64,000 bases of DNA, from contig NZ_JANJZA010000001.1 in NCBI RefSeq assembly GCF_026157035.1, positions 1,095,001 through 1,159,000 of the forward strand. Direction: 5' to 3'. Origin of the DNA: Sphingomicrobium nitratireducens (lineage in GTDB: Bacteria; Pseudomonadota; Alphaproteobacteria; Sphingomonadales; Sphingomonadaceae). The position numbers were made by a program, and so were the translations under genes. The stretch's first letter is position 1; each line of letters starts with the position of its first letter. The notes under the pieces are model-generated. The model had not been told where the DNA came from and ran no database searches. It saw only the letters and a program-made list of their open reading frames with translations. Of the stretch, positions 41,312-50,551 are shown one piece after another.

Positions 41312-41760
41312 GCGGGAAATTCTCCGGTCTGTCTCAAGGCTTCGGATGTGGCGATGGCGGCCGAGATGGCAAGGTTGAACGAGCGCACCTCGGCGCGGAT
41401 CGGGATGCGGTAGGCGGCATCGGCGCGCGCGCGCACATGGGTCGGCACCCCGCTGCTCTCCTGCCCGAACAAGAGGATGTCGTCGGGGCGGAACGCGAAG
41501 TCGTAGAGGCTTGCCCTGGCCTTGGTGCTGCCGAGGACGAGGCGTGCATCGCCGACCGTCTCGAGGAAACTGATCCAGCCCGCGTGGCGCCTCACTTCGA
41601 CCGCGTCGATATAGTCCATCGCGGCGCGCCGCACTCGCTTGTCTTCCCAGGCGAACCCCATCGGCTCGATCAGGTCGACGCCGACGCCGAAACAGGCCGC
41701 TGTGCGCATGACCGCGCCGACATTGCCGGCGATTTCGGGGCAGTAGAGGGCGATCCGCAT
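41308..41760 (-). CDS. trmL: tRNA (cytidine34-2'-O)-methyltransferase TrmL
   Basis: 150 residues, SPOUT fold. Motifs: MRIALYCPEIAGNVGAVMRTAACFG, LLFGQESSGVP and RSFNLAISAAIATSEALRQ, the SAM knot. TrmL methylates the wobble base of tRNA-Leu. It starts at MRIALYC (41760), where the family N-terminus begins. It is divergent from petA and overlaps hemF. Confidence 0.93.
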   Translation of the reverse strand: MRIALYCPEIAGNVGAVMRTAACFGVGVDLIEPMGFAWEDKRVRRAAMDYIDAVEVRRHAGWISFLETVGDARLVLGSTKARASLYDFAFRPDDILLFGQESSGVPTHVRARADAAYRIPIRAEVRSFNLAISAAIATSEALRQTGEFPA

Positions 41761-41923
41761 GGGCCGCGCGATAGCGTCGGAACGGGCCTTGTTACAAGCG
41801 CGCGCCTCCGCAAAGCCGAAATTGACCGTTTGCAACTTTGTGCCGAGACGCTATCAGGCGCGCCAAGCCGGTCCGGGCGTCTTTACCGGGCCGTTCCCCA
41901 AGCGTGGAACAAGAAGGATCATC

Positions 41924-42496
41924 ATGGCAACGGTCGAACAGGCTGACCCGCTTCTGAAGGAAGGCGACGGACAAGAAGGCGTTCGTCGCCGCGATTTCAT
42001 CAACATTGCTGCGGTCAGCTTCGCCGGTGTCGGCGCGGCCGCGGTCGCCGTCCCGCTGGTGCGGCAGATGGCGCCGCCCGCCGACGTGCTCGCGCTCGCC
42101 TCGATCGAGGTCGACGTGTCGAAGGTCGAGCCGGGCCAGGCGATCAAGACCAGCTGGCGCAAGCAGCCGGTGTTCATCCGCAACCTCACCAAGAAGGAAA
42201 TCGCCGAGGCCAACGCGGTCAAGACGTCCGACCTTCGCGATCCGCAGACGCTTGCCGAGCGGACCAAGGAGGGCAAGGAGAACTGGCTGATCACGCTGGG
42301 CGTGTGCACCCATCTGGGCTGCGTCCCGCTGGGCGTGGGCGAGGGCGAGAATCGCGGCGAATATGGCGGCTATTTCTGCCCCTGCCACGGGTCGCACTAC
42401 GACACGGCTGCGCGCATCCGCAAAGGCCCGGCACCGCTCAACCTGGCAGTGCCCGAGTATGAATTCACGTCCGACACCGTCGTGACGATCGGTTAA
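41924..42496 (+). CDS. petA: Ubiquinol-cytochrome c reductase Rieske iron-sulfur subunit
   Basis: 190 residues. A twin-Arg-containing start (EGVRRRDFINIAAVSFAGVGAAAVAV) holds the single membrane anchor and is a Tat-type signal. The 2Fe-2S ligands are C128, H130 and C152, H155 in CTHLGC and CPCHGS, with the disulfide Cys 133 and 154. It transfers electrons from ubiquinol to cytochrome c1. AAGAAGGA lies upstream of ATG 41924. First gene of petABC. Confidence 0.97.
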   Translation: MATVEQADPLLKEGDGQEGVRRRDFINIAAVSFAGVGAAAVAVPLVRQMAPPADVLALASIEVDVSKVEPGQAIKTSWRKQPVFIRNLTKKEIAEANAVKTSDLRDPQTLAERTKEGKENWLITLGVCTHLGCVPLGVGEGENRGEYGGYFCPCHGSHYDTAARIRKGPAPLNLAVPEYEFTSDTVVTIG

Positions 42497-42511
42497 CGGG
42501 GAAAAGAGACC

Positions 42512-43807
42512 ATGAGCTTTGCCTGGGCAAAACCCTACGAACCCACCACCGCGCTCGGTCGCTGGATGGATGACCGCCTGCCGCTCCCGCGCCTCGTCTA
42601 CGGCGCGATCGGTGGCGGCTACCCGGTGCCGCGCAACCTCAATTACCTGTGGAATTTCGGTGTCCTGTCGGGCGTCTTCCTGACGATCCAGATCATCACC
42701 GGCATCGTGCTCGCGATGCACTATTACAGCTTCACGGGCGGGGCCTTCTGGTCGGTCGAGCATATCATGCGCGACGTCAACGCCGGGTGGTTCCTTCGCT
42801 ACGCCCACGCCAACGGGGCGAGCTTCTTCTTTATCGTCATCTACATCCATATCTTCCGCGGCCTGTTCTACGGATCGTACAAGGCTCCGCGCGAGATGGT
42901 GTGGATGCTCGGCCTCGTCATCTACCTCTTGATGATGGCGACCGCGTTCATGGGCTATGTGCTCCCCTGGGGCCAGATGAGCTACTGGGGCGCGCAGGTC
43001 ATCACCGGCTTCTTCTCGGCCTTCCCGCTGGTCGGCGAGCCGCTGCGCGTGTGGCTGCTGGGCGGCTTCGCGCCCGACCAGGCCGCGCTGACCCGCTTCT
43101 TCTCGCTGCATTACCTGCTGCCGTTCGTGATCGCGGGCGTCGTGGTGCTCCACATCTGGTCGCTCCACATCCCGGGCTCGTCGAACCCGACCGGCGTCGA
43201 CGTCAAGAACGAGAAGGACACGCTGCCCTTCCACCCGTTCTACACGGCCAAGGACGGCTGGTTCATGCTCGCCTTCCTGATGCTCTACGCGGCTGTGCTG
43301 TTCTTCCTGCCCAACGCGCTCGGCCATGCAGACAACTATATCGAGGCGAACCCGCTGGCGACGCCGGCGCACATCGTGCCCGAATGGTATTTCTGGCCGT
43401 TCTACGCGATCCTGCGCGCCTTCACCGTCGACTTCATCATCCCGGCCAAGCTGTGGGGCGTGCTCGCGATGTTCGCATCGATCCTGCTGCTCTTCTTCCT
43501 GCCGTGGCTGGATCGCTCGCCGGTGCGTTCGGGGCACTATCGCCCCGTGTTCAAGCGCTTCTTCTGGCTGCTGATCGTCGACGTCGCCCTGCTCGGCTGG
43601 GCCGGCGGTTCGGCGGCGACCCCGACGGTCGTCGCGGTCAGCCAGATCTGCGCGGCTTACTACTTCGCCCACTTCCTCATCATCCTGCCGCTCATCTCGA
43701 AGTTCGAGAAGCCGCTGCCGCTGCCGTCGTCCATCTCGGCCTCGGTGCTGCATGGTGAGGAAGAGGAAAGCGCGCCCTACGGGCTCGCCAAGAGCGACAA
43801 CGCTTAA
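42512..43807 (+). CDS. petB: Cytochrome b of the bc1 complex
   Basis: 431 residues, eight membrane helices. Haem-binding His pairs are in GIVLAMHYY / [13 protein letters not shown] and [13 protein letters not shown] / VVLHIWSLH; the Qo-site PEWY motif is in [17 protein letters not shown]. It is the full-length cytochrome b of the proteobacterial three-subunit complex, not the split b6/IV form. It stands 15 bases after petA and 18 bases before petC. Confidence 0.97.
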   Translation: MSFAWAKPYEPTTALGRWMDDRLPLPRLVYGAIGGGYPVPRNLNYLWNFGVLSGVFLTIQIITGIVLAMHYYSFTGGAFWSVEHIMRDVNAGWFLRYAHANGASFFFIVIYIHIFRGLFYGSYKAPREMVWMLGLVIYLLMMATAFMGYVLPWGQMSYWGAQVITGFFSAFPLVGEPLRVWLLGGFAPDQAALTRFFSLHYLLPFVIAGVVVLHIWSLHIPGSSNPTGVDVKNEKDTLPFHPFYTAKDGWFMLAFLMLYAAVLFFLPNALGHADNYIEANPLATPAHIVPEWYFWPFYAILRAFTVDFIIPAKLWGVLAMFASILLLFFLPWLDRSPVRSGHYRPVFKRFFWLLIVDVALLGWAGGSAATPTVVAVSQICAAYYFAHFLIILPLISKFEKPLPLPSSISASVLHGEEEESAPYGLAKSDNA

Positions 43808-43825
43808 GAGGGGACGGAACGACAC

Positions 43826-44767
43826 ATGGTTCGCATTCTCGGATTTCTCGTCGGTCTCGGCTTTGCCGGCGTCCTCCTGATCTCGCTGGTGACCAACCTG
43901 GCCCAGTATATCTCGGAGCCGCCCGCACCGACCGCGGAGCACGAATTCCACCTTCACCCGAAGGAGGTCAGCTTCGCCTCGGACGGCCCGCTCGGCAAGT
44001 TTGACCGCCAGCAGCTGCAGCGCGGCTTCCAGGTCTACAAGGAAGTCTGCGCGGCCTGTCACGGGCTGCAGTATGTCGCGTTCCGCAACCTCGAGGACCT
44101 CGGCTACAACGAGGCCGAGGTGAAGGCGATCGCGGCCAACTGGCAGATCGAGGTCCCCTCGATCAACCCGGACACGGGCGAGGCGGCGACCCGTCCGGCG
44201 ATCCCGTCGGATCGCTTCCCGCACCCCTACGCCAACGAAGTCGCGGCGCGCGCGGCCAACAACAACGCTCTTCCGCCCGATCTCTCGCTGATCACCAAGG
44301 CGCGCGAGGGCGGGGCTCCCTACGTCTATTCGCTGCTGACGGGCTACCAAGCGCCGTCGGAGAAGCTGCTCGAGGAATTCCCCTCGGCGGCGCCGGGCGA
44401 AGGGCTGCACCACAACCCCTATTTCGCCAACCTCAACATCGCCATGCCGCCGCCGCTGACGTCGGACGGCCAGGTGACCTACGCGGAAGGCAATCCCGAG
44501 CCGACGGTCGAGCAGATGGCCAAGGACGTCTCGGCCTTCCTGATCTGGACCGCCGAGCCCAAGCTCGAATCGCGTCACCGCGCCGGCGTCGCCAGCCTGC
44601 TGTTCCTGCTGGTCGCGACCATCCTCGCCTACATGTCCTACCGGAACATCTGGGCCGAGGCGAAGCGTAAGGTTGCGCCCAAGGGCCCGCTCGATCCCGA
44701 GCACATGGCCCACCGCGAGGACGCCAAGGCGGATGCCGCGGCGCACGGACGCGGCGTCGAAGGCTGA
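43826..44767 (+). CDS. petC: Cytochrome c1 of the bc1 complex
   Basis: 313 residues. N-terminal membrane-spanning signal (about 4-26), haem c motif CAACH (residues 75-79), RDVEDLGY-like FRNLEDLGYNEAEVKAI, and a distal haem Met probably in FANLNIAMPPPL. A C-terminal membrane helix (SLLFLLVATILAYMSYRNIW) anchors it. It passes electrons from Rieske to soluble or membrane cytochromes in the periplasm. It has a charged tail and is closed by a strong terminator. Confidence 0.96.
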   Translation: MVRILGFLVGLGFAGVLLISLVTNLAQYISEPPAPTAEHEFHLHPKEVSFASDGPLGKFDRQQLQRGFQVYKEVCAACHGLQYVAFRNLEDLGYNEAEVKAIAANWQIEVPSINPDTGEAATRPAIPSDRFPHPYANEVAARAANNNALPPDLSLITKAREGGAPYVYSLLTGYQAPSEKLLEEFPSAAPGEGLHHNPYFANLNIAMPPPLTSDGQVTYAEGNPEPTVEQMAKDVSAFLIWTAEPKLESRHRAGVASLLFLLVATILAYMSYRNIWAEAKRKVAPKGPLDPEHMAHREDAKADAAAHGRGVEG

Positions 44768-44792
44768 TCGTCTTCGCAACCGGAAAAGAAAG

Positions 44793-44824
44793 CGGCCCGG
44801 TTCCTCGCGAACCGGGCCGTTTTT
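44793..44824 (+). terminator. Intrinsic terminator of petABC
   Basis: CGGCCCGGTTC (44793-44803) and GAACCGGGCCG (44809-44819) make a perfect 11-bp stem with a CTCGC loop, directly followed by TTTTT (44820-44824). It ends the bc1 operon just before apt. Confidence 0.93.
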
Positions 44825-44840
44825 CGTTAGGGGTCATGGG

Positions 44841-45380
44841 ATGAGCGAGAGCCACCTCGACCTGCGCGACCTGGTGCGCACCATTCCCGACTTTCCCAAG
44901 CCGGGCATCCAGTTTCGCGACGTCACCACGTTGCTGGTCGACCCGGCAGGGTTTCGCGCGACCATCGAGGCGCTGGCAGCCAGCGTCTCTGGGCGCGTCG
45001 ATCTCGTGGCCGCGATCGACGCGCGCGGGTTCGCGGTCGGCGGTGCGCTCGCAAAGGAACTGGGCGCGGGCCTGCTTCTTGTGCGGAAGGACGGCAAGCT
45101 GCCCGGCGCCACCATCGCCGAGGACTATGCGCTCGAATATGGCACCGACCGGCTCGCCATCCATGTCGATGCCTGTTCGCCGGGTGCGCGCGTGCTCCTC
45201 GTCGACGACCTGATCGCCACCGGCGGGACCGCGATGGCCGCGGCGCGGCTGGTCGAGCGGGCAGGGGGCGAGCTGGTGGGCGCGCGTTTCGTGATCGACT
45301 TGCCCGATCTGGGAGGGTCGGCCAGACTGGAGGATGCCGGTATCGCCGTCAAAAGCCTGATGGCGTTCGAGGGAGACTAG
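44841..45380 (+). CDS. apt: Adenine phosphoribosyltransferase
   Basis: 179 residues. Start HLDLRDLVRTIPDFPKPGIQFRDVTTLL typical of Apt; the PRPP loop is VLLVDDLIATGGTAMAAA, and GAGLLLVRKDGKLPG lines the active site. It salvages adenine to AMP. TAGGGG precedes ATG 44841 by 6 bases, starting right after the petABC terminator. Confidence 0.95.
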   Translation: MSESHLDLRDLVRTIPDFPKPGIQFRDVTTLLVDPAGFRATIEALAASVSGRVDLVAAIDARGFAVGGALAKELGAGLLLVRKDGKLPGATIAEDYALEYGTDRLAIHVDACSPGARVLLVDDLIATGGTAMAAARLVERAGGELVGARFVIDLPDLGGSARLEDAGIAVKSLMAFEGD

Positions 45381-45382
45381 TC

Positions 45383-45817
45383 ATGCGTATGCCTGCTGCC
45401 GCCATCGCCGTTCTCGGGCTTGCCGCCTGCGGCACCCCGGGGCTTGCGCCCGCGCCCGCCTTCCAGCCGATGACCTATGCCGAGTTCGCGGACCTCCTGC
45501 CCGCCGGGACCGGCTGCGCGTTCGAAAGTCCCAAGGACAGCGTGCTGTTCGTCGCGACCGCCGCGCCGACGCCGACCTCGGTCGCCAAGGGCGCCTACAA
45601 GCTTAACGGGTCGGTGAGCGTCGTCGACGGCTCGCGCATGGGCGGGTTCGAGGCGTTGCGGCGGGGCATGGCCTTTACCGGTCGCGAGATGCCGATCGTG
45701 ATCAGCGCCGCCGGCTCGCGCGGGGCGATGTCGGAGACGGGGATCGAAACCCAGATCGCCGAACTGACCGTACCCGGGTCCAAGCCCGTGCTGGGCGTGT
45801 GGCGCTGCGGCTCCTAG
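45383..45817 (+). CDS. Lipoprotein of unknown function
   Basis: 144 residues. Short signal and lipobox GLAACGT (Cys 16). The mature part is rich in Pro and Ala, with GTGCAFESPKDSVLFVATAAP and ELTVPGSKPVLGVWRCGS, and two further Cys. Not recognised beyond a general resemblance to exported proteins of this order. Starts 2 bases after apt, so co-transcribed; shares CTAG with the MaoC gene. Confidence 0.6.
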   Translation: MRMPAAAIAVLGLAACGTPGLAPAPAFQPMTYAEFADLLPAGTGCAFESPKDSVLFVATAAPTPTSVAKGAYKLNGSVSVVDGSRMGGFEALRRGMAFTGREMPIVISAAGSRGAMSETGIETQIAELTVPGSKPVLGVWRCGS

Positions 45818-46260
45818 GCGGGGCGCCGCAACATCATCACGATCGAGGTATATTTCATCACCAGCACGTCGTCTTGGTTGTGGACGAGAACGTCCGACCA
45901 GACCGAGCCGAGATTGGGGCGCGAGCGGCTCTCGCGCTTCGCGACGACCTCGCTCGAGACGCGGATCGTATCGCCCGGATAGACGGGCTTGAGCCAGCGC
46001 AGTTCGTCGAGGCCGGGAGAACCGACCCCCATGAATCCTTTGTCGGACCACGCGTCAACCACGATCCGCATCGTCATCGCCCCCGTATGCCAGCCCGAGG
46101 CGGCGAGCCTTCCGAAGGGGGTCATGGCGGCCGCCGCATCGTCGAGATGGAAGGGCTGGGGGTCGTACTGGGTCGCGAAGTCGACGATTTCCTCGCGGCT
46201 CACCGTCTTCGACCCGAACTCGTGGCGCGCGCCGACATCCATGTCCTCGAAATAGATCAT
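45814..46260 (-). CDS. MaoC-like (R)-specific enoyl-CoA hydratase
   Basis: 148 residues, single hot-dog domain. The hydratase 2 motif is visible as FATQYDPQPFHLDDAAAAMTPFGRLAASGWHT (about residues 28-60), with catalytic Asp and His. Such enzymes hydrate trans-2-enoyl-CoA; they also appear in acid-degradation pathways. It lies 55 bases after TonB receptor 2 on the same strand. Confidence 0.9.
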   Translation of the reverse strand: MIYFEDMDVGARHEFGSKTVSREEIVDFATQYDPQPFHLDDAAAAMTPFGRLAASGWHTGAMTMRIVVDAWSDKGFMGVGSPGLDELRWLKPVYPGDTIRVSSEVVAKRESRSRPNLGSVWSDVLVHNQDDVLVMKYTSIVMMLRRPA

Positions 46261-46315
46261 GGCTCCCTTGTTGCGCCGGATTGCGCGCGGCGCAACGGGG
46301 AGCCGACGACCTTTA

Positions 46316-48811
46316 CTAGAACTTGTATCCGAGCCTCAGGCCGATCGTGCGCGGCCTCGTGACCACGGTGTAGATCTTGCCGCCGATCGAGGTCGTGCCG
46401 AGCTGGTCTCCGCATACTTCCTCGCGGCACTGGATGCCTTTCGACAACTGCCCGCGCACATCGAACAGGTTCTTGGCGAACAGGTCCACGCTCCACGGCC
46501 CGCGCTCGATACCGCCCGACACGTCGACTTCGGCATAGGACTTGAGGTTGCCGTAGATCTCGTTGATCCCGGGCCTCAGGTCGCGGCGGCGCGTTCCCTC
46601 GTATGTCACCGAGCTCTGCACGTGGGCCCTCGTGGCTTCCGTCAGGCCCCACTCGTAGCGAAGGCTGCTGCTGCCTTTCCACCGCGCGGTGAGCGGCAGC
46701 CTCGCGCCCTTGGGTGCGAGCAGGTCGAGCCCGCCGTAGAAGCCCGTATCCTGGCAGTCGGCGGCATCCTGGTCGAAACAGAAATCCTGCCGCAACTTGC
46801 CATTATTGTAGGCGACGCCCGTGCTCCAGGTCAGACCGGGGACCGGCCGCAGCAACAAGTCGGCTTCCGCGCCCCAGATGCGGGCGTTGCCGACATTCTG
46901 GACGACGGTCAGTCCGTTCAGGCCGAGCACCGAGACCTGCATGTCCTGCCAGTCTTCCATGTAGCCCGCGACGTTGAGATGCGCGCCGCGGCCGAAGCTG
47001 TACTTGGCGCCGACCTCGTAATTGGTCAGATAATCGGGCTTGTATGGCGGGAAGCTGCCTCGTCGGTTGACGCCGCCGGGCCGGAAACCCTTCGACCAGG
47101 TCGCGTAGACGAGCAGGTCGTCGTTGGCCTTGTAGGTCAGGTTCAGGCGATGGACGAAGCCGTCGTCCTTGGTGCGCTTGTCGAGATTGGTACAGGGCGA
47201 GCCGTCGACCACGGGCGGGGCCGCGCACAGATAGTCCGGATTGCTGCTGTAACCGAGCCCGTCGTCCGTGAAGTTGTTGAACCCGAACCAGCCGACCAGC
47301 GAGTTGTCGAACTTGTACCAGCGGCCACCGGCCGTCGCGGTCAGCTGCGGCGTGATGTCGTAGGACAGTTCGCCGAAGACGGCGTAGTCCCGGTCGACGC
47401 GAAGCTGCTTGGTCAGCCACACGTCGTTCGTGTTGTCGACCACCAGGAAGTCGGCGAGCCCCGGGATCTGGTAGTCCTGCTGGATATTGTGTTCCTGCCG
47501 CTGGTAGAACAGTCCGGCGACCGCGCGCAGTCGGTTCTCGAACGGCGAGGTGAAACGCAATTCGTGCGACTGCTTCTTGTAGCGATCGCGAATGTCGATC
47601 AGCTGGTTGGGCGTGATCGGCGTATAGCTGTTGTCGTACCAGTAGGCGCCGTACAGCTCGTTGTAGAAGTAGGCGTAATCCGAATAGTCGAGGCTGGCAT
47701 CGACCGACCGCTGCATGTGCGAGCCGGCATAGGTCATGTCGAAATTGCCGAGCTTGCCCTCGACGGTCAGCGCCGCCTGGTACCAGCGGTCCTTGGTCAT
47801 CTCGGGGTTGAACTGCATCGTCTCGAGCGGGCCGAGGCCGCGTTCCTCGGCGAAGGAACCGTGGGTCTTCTGCGACTGGCCGACGATTGACGGCGTGACA
47901 GTCCAGTTCTCGTCGAGGTCGATCTTGAGCGCGGCGCGCGCGCCATAGGTATCGGCGTCGTTATAGTCCTCCTCGGCGAACGCGGCATTGTCGAGCGTCT
48001 GCGTGTTGCCGGTCGGGACCGGGCCGAGGTCGGAATCGTAGGTATATTCGGTCATCACGTGCTGACCGGGGATGTTGTCGATGTAGCCGGCATCGTGCCG
48101 ATACCAGCCCACCACGCGCACCGCGGCGCGGTCGCTCAGCGGCATGTTGACGAAGGCTTCGCCGGTATAGCCCCACCCGCCGTGCGCAACGTTGTTGAGT
48201 TCCAGATTGACGTCGCCATACGTGCCAGACGTGTCCGGCTTGTTGGTGATGATGCGCACCGTGCCAGCCTGGCTCGAGGCGCCGTAGAGCGTGCCCTGCG
48301 GGCCGGCCAGCGCCTCGACGCGCGCGATGTCGAAGATATGGACGTCGAGCGCGCCCTGGATCGTCGTGATCGGCTGTTCGTCGAGATAGGTGCCGACGCT
48401 GGGAAGCGAGGCGGAATGGTTGGCGTTCTCGCCCGAGGCGACCCCGCGGAAATAGACATTGTTGGTCCCCGGCCCGTCGGCGCTGCCGCCGCCGCCGCCG
48501 GATTTGAACGACAGCGACGGGACGAGCCGCGCATAGTCGCGGAAGTCGTCGACCTGCTGGTCCTCGAGCGTCTTGGTCGTGATTGCGGTGATGGCGATCG
48601 GCACGTCCTGGAGGTTTTCCGCGCGCTTCTGCGCCGTGATGATGATCTCGCCTTCGACCGGCCGATCGTCGGCCCTGGCGGACGAATCCGCAGGATCCGC
48701 GGGCGCCGCGTCCTGCGCCAGGGCCTGCCCCGGCGTCACGAAGATGGTGGTGGCCAGCAGTGCCGTGGCGGCCCGCCGCAAAAGCTGCGTATCGTGTTGG
48801 AAAAGGCGCAT
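46316..48811 (-). CDS. TonB-dependent outer-membrane receptor 2
   Basis: 831 residues. Signal peptide about 1-32 (ends QALAQ). TonB-box/plug: GEIIITAQKRAENLQDVPIAITAI, a Gly/Ser-rich stretch SGGGGGSADGPGTNNVYFRGVASGEN, and EALAGPQGTLYGASSQAGTVRIITNKP. The beta-barrel ends in LRLGYKF. It differs from receptor 1 in an extracellular loop with two Cys (CAAPPVVDGSPC). It follows the TPR-sulfotransferase gene by 89 bases, likely in one operon. Ligand unknown. Confidence 0.92.
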   Translation of the reverse strand: MRLFQHDTQLLRRAATALLATTIFVTPGQALAQDAAPADPADSSARADDRPVEGEIIITAQKRAENLQDVPIAITAITTKTLEDQQVDDFRDYARLVPSLSFKSGGGGGSADGPGTNNVYFRGVASGENANHSASLPSVGTYLDEQPITTIQGALDVHIFDIARVEALAGPQGTLYGASSQAGTVRIITNKPDTSGTYGDVNLELNNVAHGGWGYTGEAFVNMPLSDRAAVRVVGWYRHDAGYIDNIPGQHVMTEYTYDSDLGPVPTGNTQTLDNAAFAEEDYNDADTYGARAALKIDLDENWTVTPSIVGQSQKTHGSFAEERGLGPLETMQFNPEMTKDRWYQAALTVEGKLGNFDMTYAGSHMQRSVDASLDYSDYAYFYNELYGAYWYDNSYTPITPNQLIDIRDRYKKQSHELRFTSPFENRLRAVAGLFYQRQEHNIQQDYQIPGLADFLVVDNTNDVWLTKQLRVDRDYAVFGELSYDITPQLTATAGGRWYKFDNSLVGWFGFNNFTDDGLGYSSNPDYLCAAPPVVDGSPCTNLDKRTKDDGFVHRLNLTYKANDDLLVYATWSKGFRPGGVNRRGSFPPYKPDYLTNYEVGAKYSFGRGAHLNVAGYMEDWQDMQVSVLGLNGLTVVQNVGNARIWGAEADLLLRPVPGLTWSTGVAYNNGKLRQDFCFDQDAADCQDTGFYGGLDLLAPKGARLPLTARWKGSSSLRYEWGLTEATRAHVQSSVTYEGTRRRDLRPGINEIYGNLKSYAEVDVSGGIERGPWSVDLFAKNLFDVRGQLSKGIQCREEVCGDQLGTTSIGGKIYTVVTRPRTIGLRLGYKF

Positions 48812-48900
48812 GCGGATAATCCCCCTTGAGAGCCCGTCATGAAGCTGTCTTTTTTGGGGGTGTCCCGTCAATCCTTTTCGACGGCGAAACGGCCTTGCGC

Positions 48901-50517
48901 TCAGCGGCGCCAGTCCTCCAGCACCGTTCCGAGCGCCTGCTTGAGCGGGTCCAGCCACGGTTCGTACGGCATCCATCGCCCGATCCCCGAACGGGTGATC
49001 GGCTGGCGCACCTGTTCGGAACTGGCCGTCCGCACCGCGCGCGGATTTTCGTGGAAGGCAAGGCAGGCAGGGTCGAACGACAGGCCCAGGAAATCGAGCA
49101 TCGCGCGCACCTGCGTTTCGGGATCCTCGACCAGATCCTCGTGGATGACGCGGTGGACGACGCCCGGCAGCACATCGTCGAAGTGGCGCATCAGCGTCAC
49201 GTAGTCGCGATAATAGGCGCCGATGTCGGCGAGGTCGTAGGAGAAGCGCTGGCCGCGCGCATAGTGCTGCTTGAAATTGGAAAAGCAGCAATCCATCGGA
49301 TCGCGCCGCGCATCGATGATCCTCGCGTTGGGCAGGATCAGCCGGATGAAGCCGACATGGGCCCAATTGTTGGGCAACTTGTCGATGAAGAAGGGGCGAT
49401 CGGTGAACCGCTGGATACGAGCGCGGTCGAGATACTCCTCTCCCAGTGCTTTCAGCGTCGCGCCGTCGATGTCGACGAGGCATTCCGGATAGTCGCTGTC
49501 GTCGCCGCGCATCTCGCGGCCGTCGAGGCGGCGGACGAGCGCCGGGATATCGGGCAATTCGGCGGTACCCTCGATCGCCGGATGACTGGCGAGGATCTGT
49601 TCGACCAGCGTCGAGCCTGCGCGCGGCATGCCGAGAACGAAGATGGGATCGTCGCGCCCGCATCCCTCACCGGCATGCGCGGCGAACAGGTCGGGCGTGA
49701 AGACCGCGATCGATCGTTCGACATGGCGAGCGATGTCCTGCGGGTCGTAGGTCGCGATGGCGCGGCGCAGGCGATTGGCCTGCGCATAATGACTAAACGA
49801 GGCGTCGACTTCGCGGCGATCCTCCAGGGCCTTGCCGAGCGCGAAATGGAGGTGGAAGCGATCCTGCATGTCGAGGTTGGGTACCTCGAGCGCCGCATTC
49901 ATCGCCGCCACGTCGTCGTTGTCGAACTTGACGGTCTTGAGGTTGGCGAGGCTCCACCAGACTTCGCCCAGCGTGGGTTCGAGCGCGATCGCCTTGCGGT
50001 AGGCGTCGATGCATTCGGCCTGCTCTCCGACGGTGCGCTGGAGATGACCGTAGCTCATCCACAACTTGGGTTCGTCGGGGCGCGCGTCGAGGATGAGGCG
50101 GTAGAGCGCCAGCGCTTCCTCCTGGCCGCCGATGCGGCTCAGCGCCGCCGCCTTGAGGCTGTGATGGCCAAGGCCCGCTTCGCCGCTCTTCTCGATCCGC
50201 TCCAGTTCGGCGATCGCTTCGCCCGACCGGTTCTGCTTGTAAAGGACGGTCGCGAGGTTGGCGCGCGCAGCGGTGAAGTCGGGGGCCAGTTCGAGCGCGC
50301 GGCGCAGCAGATTCTCGCTGTCCGGCAGACGGCCGACGCGCGCGGCGAGTTCGGCCATCATGCGGATGGCGAAGACGTCGGTCGGGCGCTCCTTGAGGTA
50401 GGGACGCAGCAGCTGTTCGGCGACCGGAAGGTCGTTGGCCACCAGCGCCTCGCCCGCGCGCAGGAGGCGGGGTTCCTGCCGCGCGCGCTCCACCTGGCGT
50501 TGTAGATCGATCTCCAT
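48901..50517 (-). CDS. TPR-repeat sulfotransferase
   Basis: 538 residues. Residues about 1-240 are tetratricopeptide repeats (LAARVGRLPDSENLLRRALELAP, LWMSYGHLQRTVGEQAECIDAYRKAIALEP). The C-terminal half is a sulfotransferase: the PAPS-binding loop VLGMPRAGSTLVEQILASHPAI (about residues 288-309), then DKLPNNWAHVGFI and IIDARRDPMDCCFSNFKQHY (3'-phosphate site). It resembles bacterial relatives of protein-tyrosine sulfotransferases; the substrate may be protein, peptide or sugar. It is encoded upstream of TonB receptor 2, a recurrent pairing in this order. Confidence 0.88.
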   Translation of the reverse strand: MEIDLQRQVERARQEPRLLRAGEALVANDLPVAEQLLRPYLKERPTDVFAIRMMAELAARVGRLPDSENLLRRALELAPDFTAARANLATVLYKQNRSGEAIAELERIEKSGEAGLGHHSLKAAALSRIGGQEEALALYRLILDARPDEPKLWMSYGHLQRTVGEQAECIDAYRKAIALEPTLGEVWWSLANLKTVKFDNDDVAAMNAALEVPNLDMQDRFHLHFALGKALEDRREVDASFSHYAQANRLRRAIATYDPQDIARHVERSIAVFTPDLFAAHAGEGCGRDDPIFVLGMPRAGSTLVEQILASHPAIEGTAELPDIPALVRRLDGREMRGDDSDYPECLVDIDGATLKALGEEYLDRARIQRFTDRPFFIDKLPNNWAHVGFIRLILPNARIIDARRDPMDCCFSNFKQHYARGQRFSYDLADIGAYYRDYVTLMRHFDDVLPGVVHRVIHEDLVEDPETQVRAMLDFLGLSFDPACLAFHENPRAVRTASSEQVRQPITRSGIGRWMPYEPWLDPLKQALGTVLEDWRR

Positions 50518-50551
50518 CGGCCCGCACGCTAGGCGCGCGGGGCGCCCTGAA

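Noticed and set aside
41792-44779. 995-codon minus-strand frame opposite petABC
   Set aside because: Its sequence is Arg/Glu/Gln-rich antisense shadow of three well-identified genes; no start signals or domains.
48812-49663. Longer frame joining TonB receptor 2 upstream into the sulfotransferase gene
   Set aside because: The receptor's signal peptide begins at 48811; the upstream part is an out-of-frame shadow of the sulfotransferase.
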